A stretch of DNA of 20,654 bases from Burkholderiales bacterium (GTDB lineage Bacteria; Pseudomonadota; Gammaproteobacteria; Burkholderiales; CAIKXV01): positions 1-20,654 of the forward strand of contig JACMMK010000278.1 in NCBI GenBank assembly GCA_014379045.1, read 5' to 3'. Numbering within the stretch: the stretch's first letter is position 1; the number at the start of each line of letters is the position of its first letter. The position numbers and the translations under genes were made by a program. Below the pieces are notes generated by a model that was not told the origin of the DNA, searched no databases, and was given only the letters and a program-made list of their open reading frames with translations. Shown here piece by piece: positions 9,037 through 16,678 of this stretch.

Positions 9037-9274
9037 CCACATCGCCGGTTTCGCGCGCATTCACGGTGGAGCGTGATCGTTCCACGCGCAACAACGCGCC
9101 ATGATTCGACGCAGCGCGGCGAGGAATACGCGCCGTCGCGCAGGATACAAGGCTCGCACTGCCCGCGTCATGACAGCAGGCAGGAGGGCCGTTGTCGCGC
9201 GTAATCTCCAACTCTGCCGTCCCGGCCCTAAACTCGCGACTTTCGCCGCATCGCGCGGCCGGAGGCAAGACGAA

Positions 9275-10159
9275 ATGGCACAGACAGTAGCGATGGTCGG
9301 CTTGGGTATCATGGGCTCGGCGATTTCGGCGAACCTGGTCAGCCACGGCTTCAGTGTGTTCGGGTACGATGTCTCTGAAGCTGCGCGGGCGGCAGCGAAG
9401 GCCAATGGAGTGCAGGAGGTCGCCTCGCCGGGCGAGGCGGCGCGCAGCGCCGATATCGTTCTGCTGTCGCTGCCCAGCGTCGGCGCATTGCACGCGGTGG
9501 TCAGCGGTGCCAACGGCATCATCGCAGCGGGCCGGCGTGACCTGATCGTCGCCGAACTGTCGACGCTGCCGATCGCCGACAAGCAGCGCAGCCACGACGC
9601 GCTCGCCGCGGCCGGCATCGTGATGCTCGACTGCCCGCTGTCGGGCACCGGCGGCCAAGCCGTGACCGGTGATCTGTCGGTCTACATGAGCGGCGACGCG
9701 GCCGCCGCAGAGAAGGTGCGTCCGGTGTTCGCCGGCTTCTCGCGCCAGCAGGACCATGTGGGGCCGTTCGGCAGCGGCATGAAGATGAAGGCGGTGGCGA
9801 ACATGCTGGTGGCGATCCACAACGTCGCCGCGGCCGAGGCGTTCGTGTTCGGGATGAAGATGGGCCTCGATCCGGCGCTGATCCTGAAGGTTGCCGGCAA
9901 CGGCGCCGGCGGTTCACGTATGTTCGAGGTGCGCGGGCCGATGATGGTGAAGGACGACTATCCGGCGACGATGAAGGTCGCGGTGTGGCAGAAGGACATG
10001 CAGATCATCGGCGAGATGGCCAAGGCGGTCGCGTGTCCGACGCCGCTGCTCAACACCTCTGCAATCATGTACGACGCGGCTATGGCGCAGGGGCGTGCCG
10101 AGCAGGACACCGGTTCGGTGTGTGCGGTGCTGGGGGAGATGGCGCGGTTGACGCGGTAG
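9275..10159 (+). CDS. NAD(P)-binding beta-hydroxyacid dehydrogenase, second paralog
   Basis: A 294-residue cytoplasmic dehydrogenase of the 3-hydroxyisobutyrate dehydrogenase superfamily. The Rossmann motif VGLGIMGSAIS is at residues 8-18 and YDVSEAA follows the second strand. The substrate-binding signature is DCPLSGTGGQA (119-129). The catalytic lysine by spacing is Lys172 in GSGMKMKAVANML, where Lys170 is an extra nearby lysine. ATG 9275 has GGAGG at 9261-9265; an in-frame upstream extension of 58 codons is Arg-rich and not family-like, so it was rejected. It stands alone, divergent from phaAB. It is clearly not a recent duplicate of the enzyme at 1826-2758; motifs and spacing differ. L-threonate or 2-(hydroxymethyl)glutarate dehydrogenase-like activity is possible, but the substrate is undecided. 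Confidence 0.9.
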   Translation: MAQTVAMVGLGIMGSAISANLVSHGFSVFGYDVSEAARAAAKANGVQEVASPGEAARSADIVLLSLPSVGALHAVVSGANGIIAAGRRDLIVAELSTLPIADKQRSHDALAAAGIVMLDCPLSGTGGQAVTGDLSVYMSGDAAAAEKVRPVFAGFSRQQDHVGPFGSGMKMKAVANMLVAIHNVAAAEAFVFGMKMGLDPALILKVAGNGAGGSRMFEVRGPMMVKDDYPATMKVAVWQKDMQIIGEMAKAVACPTPLLNTSAIMYDAAMAQGRAEQDTGSVCAVLGEMARLTR

Positions 10160-10194
10160 CAGTGCATTGAAAAGCCGCTGCGGGGGCATAAGCT

Positions 10195-10218
10195 GCCGGA
10201 CGTGGGGCAACGTCCGGC
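10195..10218. terminator. strong hairpin in the convergent intergenic region
   Basis: GCCGGACGT (10195-10203) and ACGTCCGGC (10210-10218) form a perfect 9-bp stem with the 6-base loop GGGGCA, flanked by CATA and TATG that could extend it imperfectly. It lies between two convergent genes ending at 10159 and 10355, where a bidirectional terminator would be expected. There is no T-run on either side, so termination is an inference from position. The rest of 10160-10354 shows nothing further. Confidence 0.45.
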
Positions 10219-10354
10219 CTATGGTCACGCTCTCGCCCTTGTCCCGGCAGGTCTCGGTCACGGCGCCACGCGTGCATGGCATCCATAGCGCCTCGATGCG
10301 CCTTCCTGCTGACTTTTGACGAGCAACTGCGCGCGCGGTCGGCCGATCACTGGA

Positions 10355-11539
10355 TTACCCCGCGCGGATGACCTGGGCCGCCACGAGCCCGTCGATTTCC
10401 TCCTCGGCGTAGCCGAGCGCGTTCAACACCTCGCGCGTGTGTTCGCCGACCTTCGGCAGATCGAGGCGCACGCCGAGCCGGCGACCGTCCATCTCGATCG
10501 GCAGCACCGGCACCTTCGCCGACGTACCGTCGGGCAGGGTGATCGTCGCCAGCCCGCCTTCGGCGTTCAGATGAGGGTCGTCGAACAGCTCTTCAGGCCG
10601 GACGATCGGTGCGAAGGGTAGCCCGAGCGCCTCGCACTTCGCCATCAGTTCGACCTTGGTCGAACGGGCGAACAACTCGGTGATGATCGGAATCGTCCGT
10701 GCGCGCTGCTCGACCCGTTGCGGATTGGTGAGCAGTTGCGGGTCGTGCAGCAGGTCCTGCAGCCCGAACGCCTCGCAGAACACCTTCCATTGGGTGTCGG
10801 TGACGACGCCGACGAACACCTGCTCACCGTCGAGTGTCGTGAAGGTGTCGTACACCGCCCACGCGCGCACCCGGTCGGGCATCGGCACCGCCGCCCTGCC
10901 GGTCATCATGGTTTCCATCATGTGCTGCGCCATCAGGAACACGTTGTTCTCGTACAGCGCACTCTCGACATACTGGCCGCGGCCGGTCGCCACGCGCTGG
11001 AACAGAGCGCCCATCACTGCGATCGCGCCGAACATGCCGCCCATCACGTCGTTGACCGAGGCGCCAGCGCGCAGCGGTTGGCCCTTCGGACCGGTCATGT
11101 AGGCGAGCCCACCCATCATCTGCGCCATCTCGTCGAGCGCGGTGCGGTGCGCGTACGGTCCGCGCAGGAAGCCCTTGTGCGAGCAGTAGACGAGTTCCGG
11201 ATGGTCGCGCGAGAGCAATTCGTATCCGAAACCGAGCGCGTCCATCGCGCCGGGTCGGAAGTTCTCCGTGACGACGTCCGATTTCTCGATCAGTCGGCGC
11301 ACGACGGCTTTACCGGCCGCCGATTTAAGGTCGACCGCCAGGCTCTTCTTATTGCGGTTGTAGGCCGGGAAGAACCCCGACCCCGACGCGGTGAGATGGC
11401 GCGTGTGATCGCCTTCGAGCGGCTCCACCTTGATCACTTCGGCGCCGAGGTCTGCGAGCACAAGGCCGCAGGTCGGCCCCATCACCATGTGGACGAATTC
11501 GACCACGCGCACACCCTCGAGCGGCAGCGACTTGATCAT
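10355..11539 (-). CDS. family III CoA-transferase (CaiB/BaiF/formyl-CoA transferase type)
   Basis: A 394-residue cytoplasmic enzyme that moves CoA between carboxylic acids through an enzyme-bound anhydride. It opens with LEGVRVVEFVHMVMGPTCG and LADLGAEVIKVEPLEGDHTR, the CoA-binding start of the family. YNRNKKSLAVDLKS (60-73) and VVTENFRPGAMDALGFGYE follow. The catalytic aspartate is probably Asp136 in HRTALDEMAQMMGG; the second half has the usual GLPFAPI and DDPHL motifs. ATG 11539 has GAGG eight bases upstream; longer in-frame starts give a basic, non-family extension. It follows the dehydratase by 28 bp on the same strand, so both are probably one transcript acting in one acid-degradation pathway. 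Donor and acceptor acids are unknown. Confidence 0.93.
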   Translation of the reverse strand: MIKSLPLEGVRVVEFVHMVMGPTCGLVLADLGAEVIKVEPLEGDHTRHLTASGSGFFPAYNRNKKSLAVDLKSAAGKAVVRRLIEKSDVVTENFRPGAMDALGFGYELLSRDHPELVYCSHKGFLRGPYAHRTALDEMAQMMGGLAYMTGPKGQPLRAGASVNDVMGGMFGAIAVMGALFQRVATGRGQYVESALYENNVFLMAQHMMETMMTGRAAVPMPDRVRAWAVYDTFTTLDGEQVFVGVVTDTQWKVFCEAFGLQDLLHDPQLLTNPQRVEQRARTIPIITELFARSTKVELMAKCEALGLPFAPIVRPEELFDDPHLNAEGGLATITLPDGTSAKVPVLPIEMDGRRLGVRLDLPKVGEHTREVLNALGYAEEEIDGLVAAQVIRAG

Positions 11540-11567
11540 GGCCGATACCTCGTATCCCGCCGGGGAG

Positions 11568-12716
11568 CTAACGGATCTCGATCCACGGCGACTTCGCCGT
11601 CGATGGCTCGGACGCAAACTTTCTGACGCGCTTCTCGTCGAAGCCGAAGCCCAGCCCCGGCGTCTGAGGTAGCATCAGCCGGCCCTTCCTGAATTCGAGC
11701 TGGGTGTCGATCAGGTTGCGGAAATTGAGCACCTGATCGTCGGTGAAGAATTCGACGAAGCGTGCGTTCGGGGTCGCGGCGACCAGGTGCACATGCAGGT
11801 CGTGAAACCAGTGCGGGCACATCGTCACGCCGTAACTCGCCGCGGTCGCGGCGATACGCCGCCATTCGGTGATGCCGCCGCAGACGCAGGCATCGGTCTG
11901 CAGGATCTCGGCGGCCTGCTTGTCGAGCAGTTCCTTGAAGTACCAACGCCCATAGCCGATCTCGCCGGTGGCCACAGTGATCGGCGTGCGTTGCGCGAGT
12001 TTCGCGTGATTGTCGAGTTCATCGGGACCGAACGGCTCCTCGATCCAGTATGGGTCGTAGGCTTCGAAGCGCTTGCAATACTCGAGTGCAGTCGGCACGT
12101 CGCTCCATGCGTTGTTAGCATCGAGCATCAGCAGTACGTCGGGGCCGATCGCTTCGCGCGCGGCGCGCACGCGGGCCGCCTCGCCCTTCGGCGTTTCCTT
12201 GCCGACCTTGATCTTGACCGCCTGGAATCCGAGCTTCACGTAGTCCGCCACTTCCTTTCCCAGTTGCTTGGGGCCCTTGCCGTCGAGATAGTAGCCACCG
12301 CTCGCGTAGGCCGGCACGCTGTCCTCGAACGCCGCGCCCAGATAGCGCCACAGCGGCAGTTTCGCCGCACGCGCGTTGAGATCCCACAGGGCGGTGTCGA
12401 GGATCGACAGCGCGCGCATCACCGACCCCGACCGGCCCTGCAGCAACGACTCGGCGTACATCGCGCTCCACAGCGCCTCGGTCGATGTCGACTCGCGTCC
12501 GATCAGCAGCGGCGCGAGCAGCAGCCGGACCGCGTCGACGGTCAGCGCGCCACCCTGGCTGCCGGTGTAGCAGAAGCCGATCCCCTCGATGCCGTCGTCG
12601 GCGCGCACCTTCACCAGGCCGTAGTCGCGGCCGGTGACGAGGCGGGTCGAGAACGCGGTCGCGTTATCGAGCGGGACGCGGACATTGGCAACCGACACGG
12701 ATTGTATTTTTGGCAC
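11568..12716 (-). CDS. enolase-superfamily dehydratase/racemase (mandelate racemase-like)
   Basis: A 382-residue (beta/alpha)7-beta barrel enzyme that removes the alpha proton of a carboxylate, typically dehydrating a sugar acid. Visible active-site elements are the base motif VKIKVG with Lys168 and Lys170; metal ligands Asp199 (LMLDANNAW), Glu226 (WIEEPF) and Glu252 (VATGEIG); and the His-Asp dyad Asp275 (QTDACVCGG) with His302 (CPHWFHDLHVHL). Both bases are present, so racemase or acid-sugar dehydratase chemistry is possible. Start is GTG 12716, with AGGAG six bases upstream deciding it. The gene leads a probable operon with the CoA-transferase and diverges from a VOC-fold gene across 47 bp. 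The substrate cannot be named; length and fold are intact. Confidence 0.93.
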   Translation of the reverse strand: MPKIQSVSVANVRVPLDNATAFSTRLVTGRDYGLVKVRADDGIEGIGFCYTGSQGGALTVDAVRLLLAPLLIGRESTSTEALWSAMYAESLLQGRSGSVMRALSILDTALWDLNARAAKLPLWRYLGAAFEDSVPAYASGGYYLDGKGPKQLGKEVADYVKLGFQAVKIKVGKETPKGEAARVRAAREAIGPDVLLMLDANNAWSDVPTALEYCKRFEAYDPYWIEEPFGPDELDNHAKLAQRTPITVATGEIGYGRWYFKELLDKQAAEILQTDACVCGGITEWRRIAATAASYGVTMCPHWFHDLHVHLVAATPNARFVEFFTDDQVLNFRNLIDTQLEFRKGRLMLPQTPGLGFGFDEKRVRKFASEPSTAKSPWIEIR

Positions 12717-12763
12717 GGGCTTCTCCTGTGGTATTCATCCGCGATCATCGACGGGAGTCAACC
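12717..12763. promoter_or_regulatory. 47-bp divergent start region between dehydratase and VOC genes
   Basis: The two ribosome binding sites (AGGAG for the leftward gene, GGGAG at 12753-12757 for the rightward gene) take up much of this gap, so promoters must overlap each other or the coding ends. A 9-bp palindrome CGATCATCG (12742-12750) lies between them and could be an operator half, but it is short. No clear -10/-35 pair is seen. Confidence 0.3.
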
Positions 12764-13186
12764 ATGAGTGCAACCCCCTTGTTCCATCTCGCGTTCCCGG
12801 TGCGCGATCTCGCCGAGGCGCGTGCCTTCTACGGCGGACTGATCGGCTGTTCCGAGGGCCGGTCCGCCGCAGACTGGTGCGATTTCGACTTTTACGGCCA
12901 TCAGATCGTCGCCTATCAGGCGCCGCATCTGTGTTCGGTCAGCGACACCTCTCCGGTCGACGGCGACGCCGTGCCGATCCGCCATTTCGGCGCGATCCTG
13001 CCGCTGGACGACTGGCAGGCGCTCGAGCAGAGACTGCGCGCGGCTCGCGTCCGTTTCATCATCGAGCCCCAGATCCGCTTCGTCGGCGAGATCGGCGAAC
13101 AGCATTCGATGTTTTTCCTCGACCCCTCGGGCAACGCGCTCGAATTCAAGGCATTCAAGGATATTGGTTACCTCTTCAGGAAGTAA
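12764..13186 (+). CDS. VOC-superfamily (glyoxalase/bleomycin resistance/dioxygenase) protein
   Basis: A 140-residue protein with two beta-alpha-beta-beta-beta repeats of the vicinal oxygen chelate fold. The first repeat starts LFHLAFPVRDLAEARAFYGG; the second ends MFFLDPSGNALEFKAF, a hallmark of the family. Possible metal ligands are His8, His74 (IRHFGAIL) and Glu127, which suggests a metal-dependent lyase, isomerase or dioxygenase rather than a pure binding protein. ATG 12764 has GGGAG at 12753-12757. It diverges from the dehydratase operon and precedes a TAXI receptor gene by 126 bp, so a role in the same catabolic route is likely by context. The reaction is unknown. Confidence 0.88.
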   Translation: MSATPLFHLAFPVRDLAEARAFYGGLIGCSEGRSAADWCDFDFYGHQIVAYQAPHLCSVSDTSPVDGDAVPIRHFGAILPLDDWQALEQRLRAARVRFIIEPQIRFVGEIGEQHSMFFLDPSGNALEFKAFKDIGYLFRK

Positions 13187-13312
13187 TTGGCGGCGGGCGC
13201 GCCCGAAGTCGATTAGATTCGCGGAGTCACCCCGGATCGGGACGCAGAGCCCGGCCATCATGAAGCCGCGCTCTGCACGTCCGCAGTCGCGCTTCCACTG
13301 AGGAAGATTTCG

Positions 13313-14269
13313 ATGAAACGACTGATTGCGTTTGCAACAGCGATGCTGGTCGCCATTTCGGCGCCGGTGTTCGCACAGAAGCCTTTTTCGATCGTCACCG
13401 GCACCACCGGCGGGGTGTTCTTCCCGCTCGGTGGGGGGCTCGCGCAGATCCTCCAGAAACATGCCGGCATCAATGCGAACGTCGAAGCGACTGCAGGCTC
13501 GGCGGAGAACATGTTCCGGCTCGGGAAGAATCAGGCGGACATCGGTTTTGCGCAGACCGATGCCGCGTGGGACGCGGTCAACGGTCTCGACAAGTTCAGT
13601 GGCAACAAGGTCGGGGCGCGGGCGTTGATGGTGATCTATCCGAACACGATGCACCTGGTCACGATCGAGGGTTCGGGCGTGAATTCGATCAAGGACCTGC
13701 GCGGCAAGCGGGTGTCGACCGGCGCGGCCAACAGTGCGACCGAGATCATGGCGATGCGCGGCATGCAGGCGGCCGGGCTCGACCCCGAGAAGGACGTGAA
13801 GCGCGAGCGCTTGTCGCCGGCGGAGTCGACGCGCGCCATGCGGGACCGCCAGCTCGACGCCTACTGGTTCGTGGGGGGCATCCCGACGCCGGCGATCACC
13901 GATCTGGCCGCCACCCCGGGAATCAAGATCAAGCTGATCGACTACCAGAAAGACTCGCTCGACAACATGGTGAAGAAGACCGGTCCGATCTACGTGCCGA
14001 TCACGATTCCGGCGAAGTCGTATCCCGGTCAGGACTTGGCCGTCCCGTCGGTCGCGGTATGGAACATCCTGTTGGTGCGCGAGGACATGCCGGTGGACGT
14101 TGCCTACAACATCGTTCGCGCGACCTATCAGCAGCGCGCCGATCTTGTCGCGGTGCACCCTGAAGCGAGGAATATCGATCTGAAGTGGCAGCTCAACAGT
14201 TCGGCAGTGATCCCCTTCCATCCCGGCGCAATCAAGTTCTGGGCGGAGCAGGGCGTGAAGGTGCGGTGA
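13313..14269 (+). CDS. TAXI-family TRAP transporter periplasmic substrate-binding protein
   Basis: A 318-residue periplasmic receptor for a sodium-coupled TRAP transporter of the TAXI class. A Sec signal peptide covers residues 1-21 (basic start, hydrophobic core, cleavage after VFA). The mature protein shows IVTGTTGGVFFPLGGGLAQI, then the TAXI-type ATAGSAENMFRL and ADIGFAQTDAAWDA, which match the ligand-binding first lobe. RGKRVSTGAANSATEIMAM follows. ATG 13313 has AGGAAG at 13301-13306. The permease gene lies 187 bp downstream on the same strand; no terminator was seen in that gap. TAXI substrates are mostly uncharacterised (some relatives bind glutamate or other dicarboxylates). Confidence in the family is high, in the ligand nil. 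Confidence 0.93.
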   Translation: MKRLIAFATAMLVAISAPVFAQKPFSIVTGTTGGVFFPLGGGLAQILQKHAGINANVEATAGSAENMFRLGKNQADIGFAQTDAAWDAVNGLDKFSGNKVGARALMVIYPNTMHLVTIEGSGVNSIKDLRGKRVSTGAANSATEIMAMRGMQAAGLDPEKDVKRERLSPAESTRAMRDRQLDAYWFVGGIPTPAITDLAATPGIKIKLIDYQKDSLDNMVKKTGPIYVPITIPAKSYPGQDLAVPSVAVWNILLVREDMPVDVAYNIVRATYQQRADLVAVHPEARNIDLKWQLNSSAVIPFHPGAIKFWAEQGVKVR

Positions 14270-14456
14270 GTGCAGCAACTGTGCGTTCGGCGCATTGATT
14301 GCTGGCTGTTCGGGTCGGCATCAGTGAGTTCGAAGCGGTGAGGCGACAGGCGACGCCACGGGTTCGGATGCCGCGGTTGGAGCCTGGTTCAGCCGGCAGC
14401 CCACGCGTGCGGGTTGTGCACTACGCGACCTTGCTCGAAGCGTCTGGGGCATCCGG

Positions 14457-16598
14457 ATGTCGGTAGCCGCACTGCCCGGAGGATCGTTGCCTGAGCGCGC
14501 GGGCGCGCCGCTCGTGTTGAACGCGGACACCGAACAGAAGGTCATCGAACTCATCGAAGCCGAAGAGGGCGCGACCCACCGCTTCAAGGGCCGCCTTGCC
14601 GCGTTCATCACCGCGGTGGCGATCGCGGTATCGCTGTTCCATCTGTACGGCGCGATCCAGGTGATCCCGGCACAGTTCTTCCGCACCGCGCACGTGGCGC
14701 TGATCCTGTTTCTCGCTTTCCTGCTGTTCCCGGTCGCGCGCCGCTACCGCAACCGGTCGATGTGGTGGGACTGGCTGTTCGCGCTGGCCGGCCTGTCGAC
14801 GTTCGTCTACGTGCTGATCGAAGGCTGGAACTTCGCCTACCGGGCGATCGAGCCGACGACGCTCGACGTCGTCATGGGCACGATGCTGATCCTGCTGCTG
14901 ATCGAGGCGACGCGCCGCACCACTGGCTGGGTGATGGTGTTCGTGATCAGCAGCTTTCTCATCTATGCGTTCGTCGGACCGTGGCTGCCGCAGCCGTGGA
15001 CGCATCGCGGCTACGACGTCGCGCGCCTGGCGGCGACGATGTACATGACCGTCGACGGCGTCTACGGCACCGCGGTCGATGTCTCGTCCTCGCTGATCAT
15101 CCTGTTCTGCATTTACGGCGCGTTCCTGCAGTTCTCCGGTGCCGGCAAGTTCTTCCTCGATTTCTCGTTCGCGGCGATGGGGTCGAAGCCCACCAACGCC
15201 GGACGCACCGTCGTGCTCGCCTCGTTCCTGCTCGGCGGGCCGTCGGGGTCGGGCGTGGCGACGACGGTGACGATCGGCTCGGTCGCCTACCCGATGCTGA
15301 AGAAGGCGGGGTACCCGAAGAACCCCGCGGGTGGACTGCTCGCCGCCGGGGGGCTCGGCGCGATCATCTCGCCGCCGGTGCTGGGCGCCGCCGCGTTCAT
15401 CATCGCCGAGTTCCTGCGCATCTCGTATCTGGATGTGATCCAGATGGCGATCATCCCGACGCTGCTCTACTACCTCAGCCTGTTCCTGATGGTCGAATTC
15501 GATGCGCGCAAGTACGGCAACGTGAGCGCGGTCGTCGACAATCCGCTGTCGCTGTGGCAGTTGACGAAGACGTTCTGGTTCCACTTCCTGTCGCTGGTCG
15601 CGATCATCGTCTACATGATGTGGGGCTATTCGCCGACCGCCTCGGTGTTCTGGGCGACCGTGACGGCGTTCGGGGTGAGCTTCCTGCATCGCGACTCCGC
15701 GTTGCTGCCGTACGAACTGTTCCAGGTGCGCGGAAACAGCGTGAAGGCCGCGTGGGCCAACGTTCGCGATTCGGGCCTCGCGCGCGCGTTGCGCGAGGGC
15801 ACCGTCGGCATGCTGAACGTCGGCGTCACGTGCGCGGCCGCGGGCATCATTGTCGGGGTGGTCACGCTGACCGGGCTGGGCCTCAAGTTCAGTTCGATCG
15901 TGATCGGCTATGCAGAAGTGTTCGCGCGCGGCTTCGTCGCGCTGTTCGGCGCGGTCGGGCTGAGCCCGGGCGAGGCCGTGTTCGCGAACACGCGCCTGCT
16001 GTTCACCACGATCTTCACCGCGCTGATCGTGTGGATCGTCGGGCTCGCAGTGCCGGTGACCGCGTCGTACATCATCTGCGCGGTCGTCGCGGCGCCTGCG
16101 CTGATCAAGCTCGGGGTACCCGACTACGCGGCGCACATGTTCATCTTCTACTACGCCGTGCTGTCCGAGGTGTCGCCGCCGACTGCGCTGTCGCCGTTCG
16201 CCGCGGCCGCGATTACCGGTGGCGATCCGTATCGCACGACCTTGCAGTCGTGGAAGTACGTGTTACCGGCGTTCGTCGTGCCGTTCATGTTCGTACTCGA
16301 TCCGGCCGGGATCGGATTGCTGCTGCGGATCGCCCCAGGAGGCACGGCGTGGGACGTCGTCTGGGTGACGTTGGCGGCGCTGGTCGGCATCTGTGCGCTC
16401 GCCGCCGGCGCGCAGGGGTGGTTGTTCCGGCGCACGATCAAGGCCGAACGTGGGCTGCTGATCGTCGCGGGTCTGCTGCTCGTGTACACGACCGTGTTCA
16501 CCGCCACGCTCGGCGTTCTGTGCATCGCGGCTGCGGCGTTGAGCCAGCATCTGCGGCGCAACCGCGTCGACCCTGCGCCCGGTGTGAGCGCGGCGTGA
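14457..16598 (+). CDS. TRAP transporter fused permease (DctQ-DctM type)
   Basis: A 713-residue inner-membrane protein that fuses the small and large TRAP membrane subunits, the form paired with TAXI receptors. After a hydrophilic start (1-45) come about four helices (46-170) corresponding to the small subunit. The large-subunit elevator domain follows, with GGPSGSGVATTVTIGSVAYP (260-279), LLAAGGLGAIISPPVLGAAA (294-313) and, near 568-584, SEVSPPTALSPFAAAAI. These two re-entrant segments are where sodium and substrate are expected to bind. ATG 14457 has only a weak GGGG upstream, so translation may depend partly on the upstream gene. It probably works with the receptor at 13313-14269. The following 80 bp to xerD contain GC-rich repeats but no clear terminator. 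Confidence 0.94.
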   Translation: MSVAALPGGSLPERAGAPLVLNADTEQKVIELIEAEEGATHRFKGRLAAFITAVAIAVSLFHLYGAIQVIPAQFFRTAHVALILFLAFLLFPVARRYRNRSMWWDWLFALAGLSTFVYVLIEGWNFAYRAIEPTTLDVVMGTMLILLLIEATRRTTGWVMVFVISSFLIYAFVGPWLPQPWTHRGYDVARLAATMYMTVDGVYGTAVDVSSSLIILFCIYGAFLQFSGAGKFFLDFSFAAMGSKPTNAGRTVVLASFLLGGPSGSGVATTVTIGSVAYPMLKKAGYPKNPAGGLLAAGGLGAIISPPVLGAAAFIIAEFLRISYLDVIQMAIIPTLLYYLSLFLMVEFDARKYGNVSAVVDNPLSLWQLTKTFWFHFLSLVAIIVYMMWGYSPTASVFWATVTAFGVSFLHRDSALLPYELFQVRGNSVKAAWANVRDSGLARALREGTVGMLNVGVTCAAAGIIVGVVTLTGLGLKFSSIVIGYAEVFARGFVALFGAVGLSPGEAVFANTRLLFTTIFTALIVWIVGLAVPVTASYIICAVVAAPALIKLGVPDYAAHMFIFYYAVLSEVSPPTALSPFAAAAITGGDPYRTTLQSWKYVLPAFVVPFMFVLDPAGIGLLLRIAPGGTAWDVVWVTLAALVGICALAAGAQGWLFRRTIKAERGLLIVAGLLLVYTTVFTATLGVLCIAAAALSQHLRRNRVDPAPGVSAA

Positions 16599-16678
16599 GT
16601 CCCACGTTGAGCACGGCGCGGAGCACGAAGATGCGCGCGCTGCGCGCGACGTAGGGCCGCACACGACCGATTCAGTCC

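Larger units (their letters stand above)
8914..9274. other. divergent intergenic control region (361 bp) between phaAB and a dehydrogenase gene
   Basis: This is the only non-coding stretch above 300 bp. It must hold the starts of both the leftward Pha transcript and the rightward dehydrogenase transcript. Candidate Pha promoters on the - strand are listed separately. For the + strand gene the best -10 candidate is TAAACT (9229-9234), without a good -35. The Shine-Dalgarno GGAGG at 9261-9265 serves the ATG at 9275. Short open frames run through on both strands, but none has family likeness. No riboswitch, pH-responsive RNA element or clear operator was recognised. Confidence 0.6.

Noticed and set aside
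12758..14278. A 506-codon - strand frame across the VOC and TAXI genes
   Set aside because: Spans two genuine genes and their intergenic gap in antisense, with His/Arg-rich shadow composition.
14266..14298. A 10-codon frame with a GTGA overlap after the TAXI receptor
   Set aside because: Too short and uncoupled to any downstream start.
14421..16136. A 571-codon - strand frame opposite the TRAP permease, and a + strand alternative frame at 14762-16654
   Set aside because: Charged, low-complexity shadow frames; the permease frame shows the full family motifs.
16595..16654. A 19-codon frame with a GTGA overlap after the TRAP permease
   Set aside because: Starts with GTG, has no ribosome site, and ends 24 bp short of xerD without coupling to it; chance frame.
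16620..16655. GCGCGC-rich palindromic run before xerD
   Set aside because: Simple GC-alternating sequence with no T-run and no consistent stem beyond a few bases.
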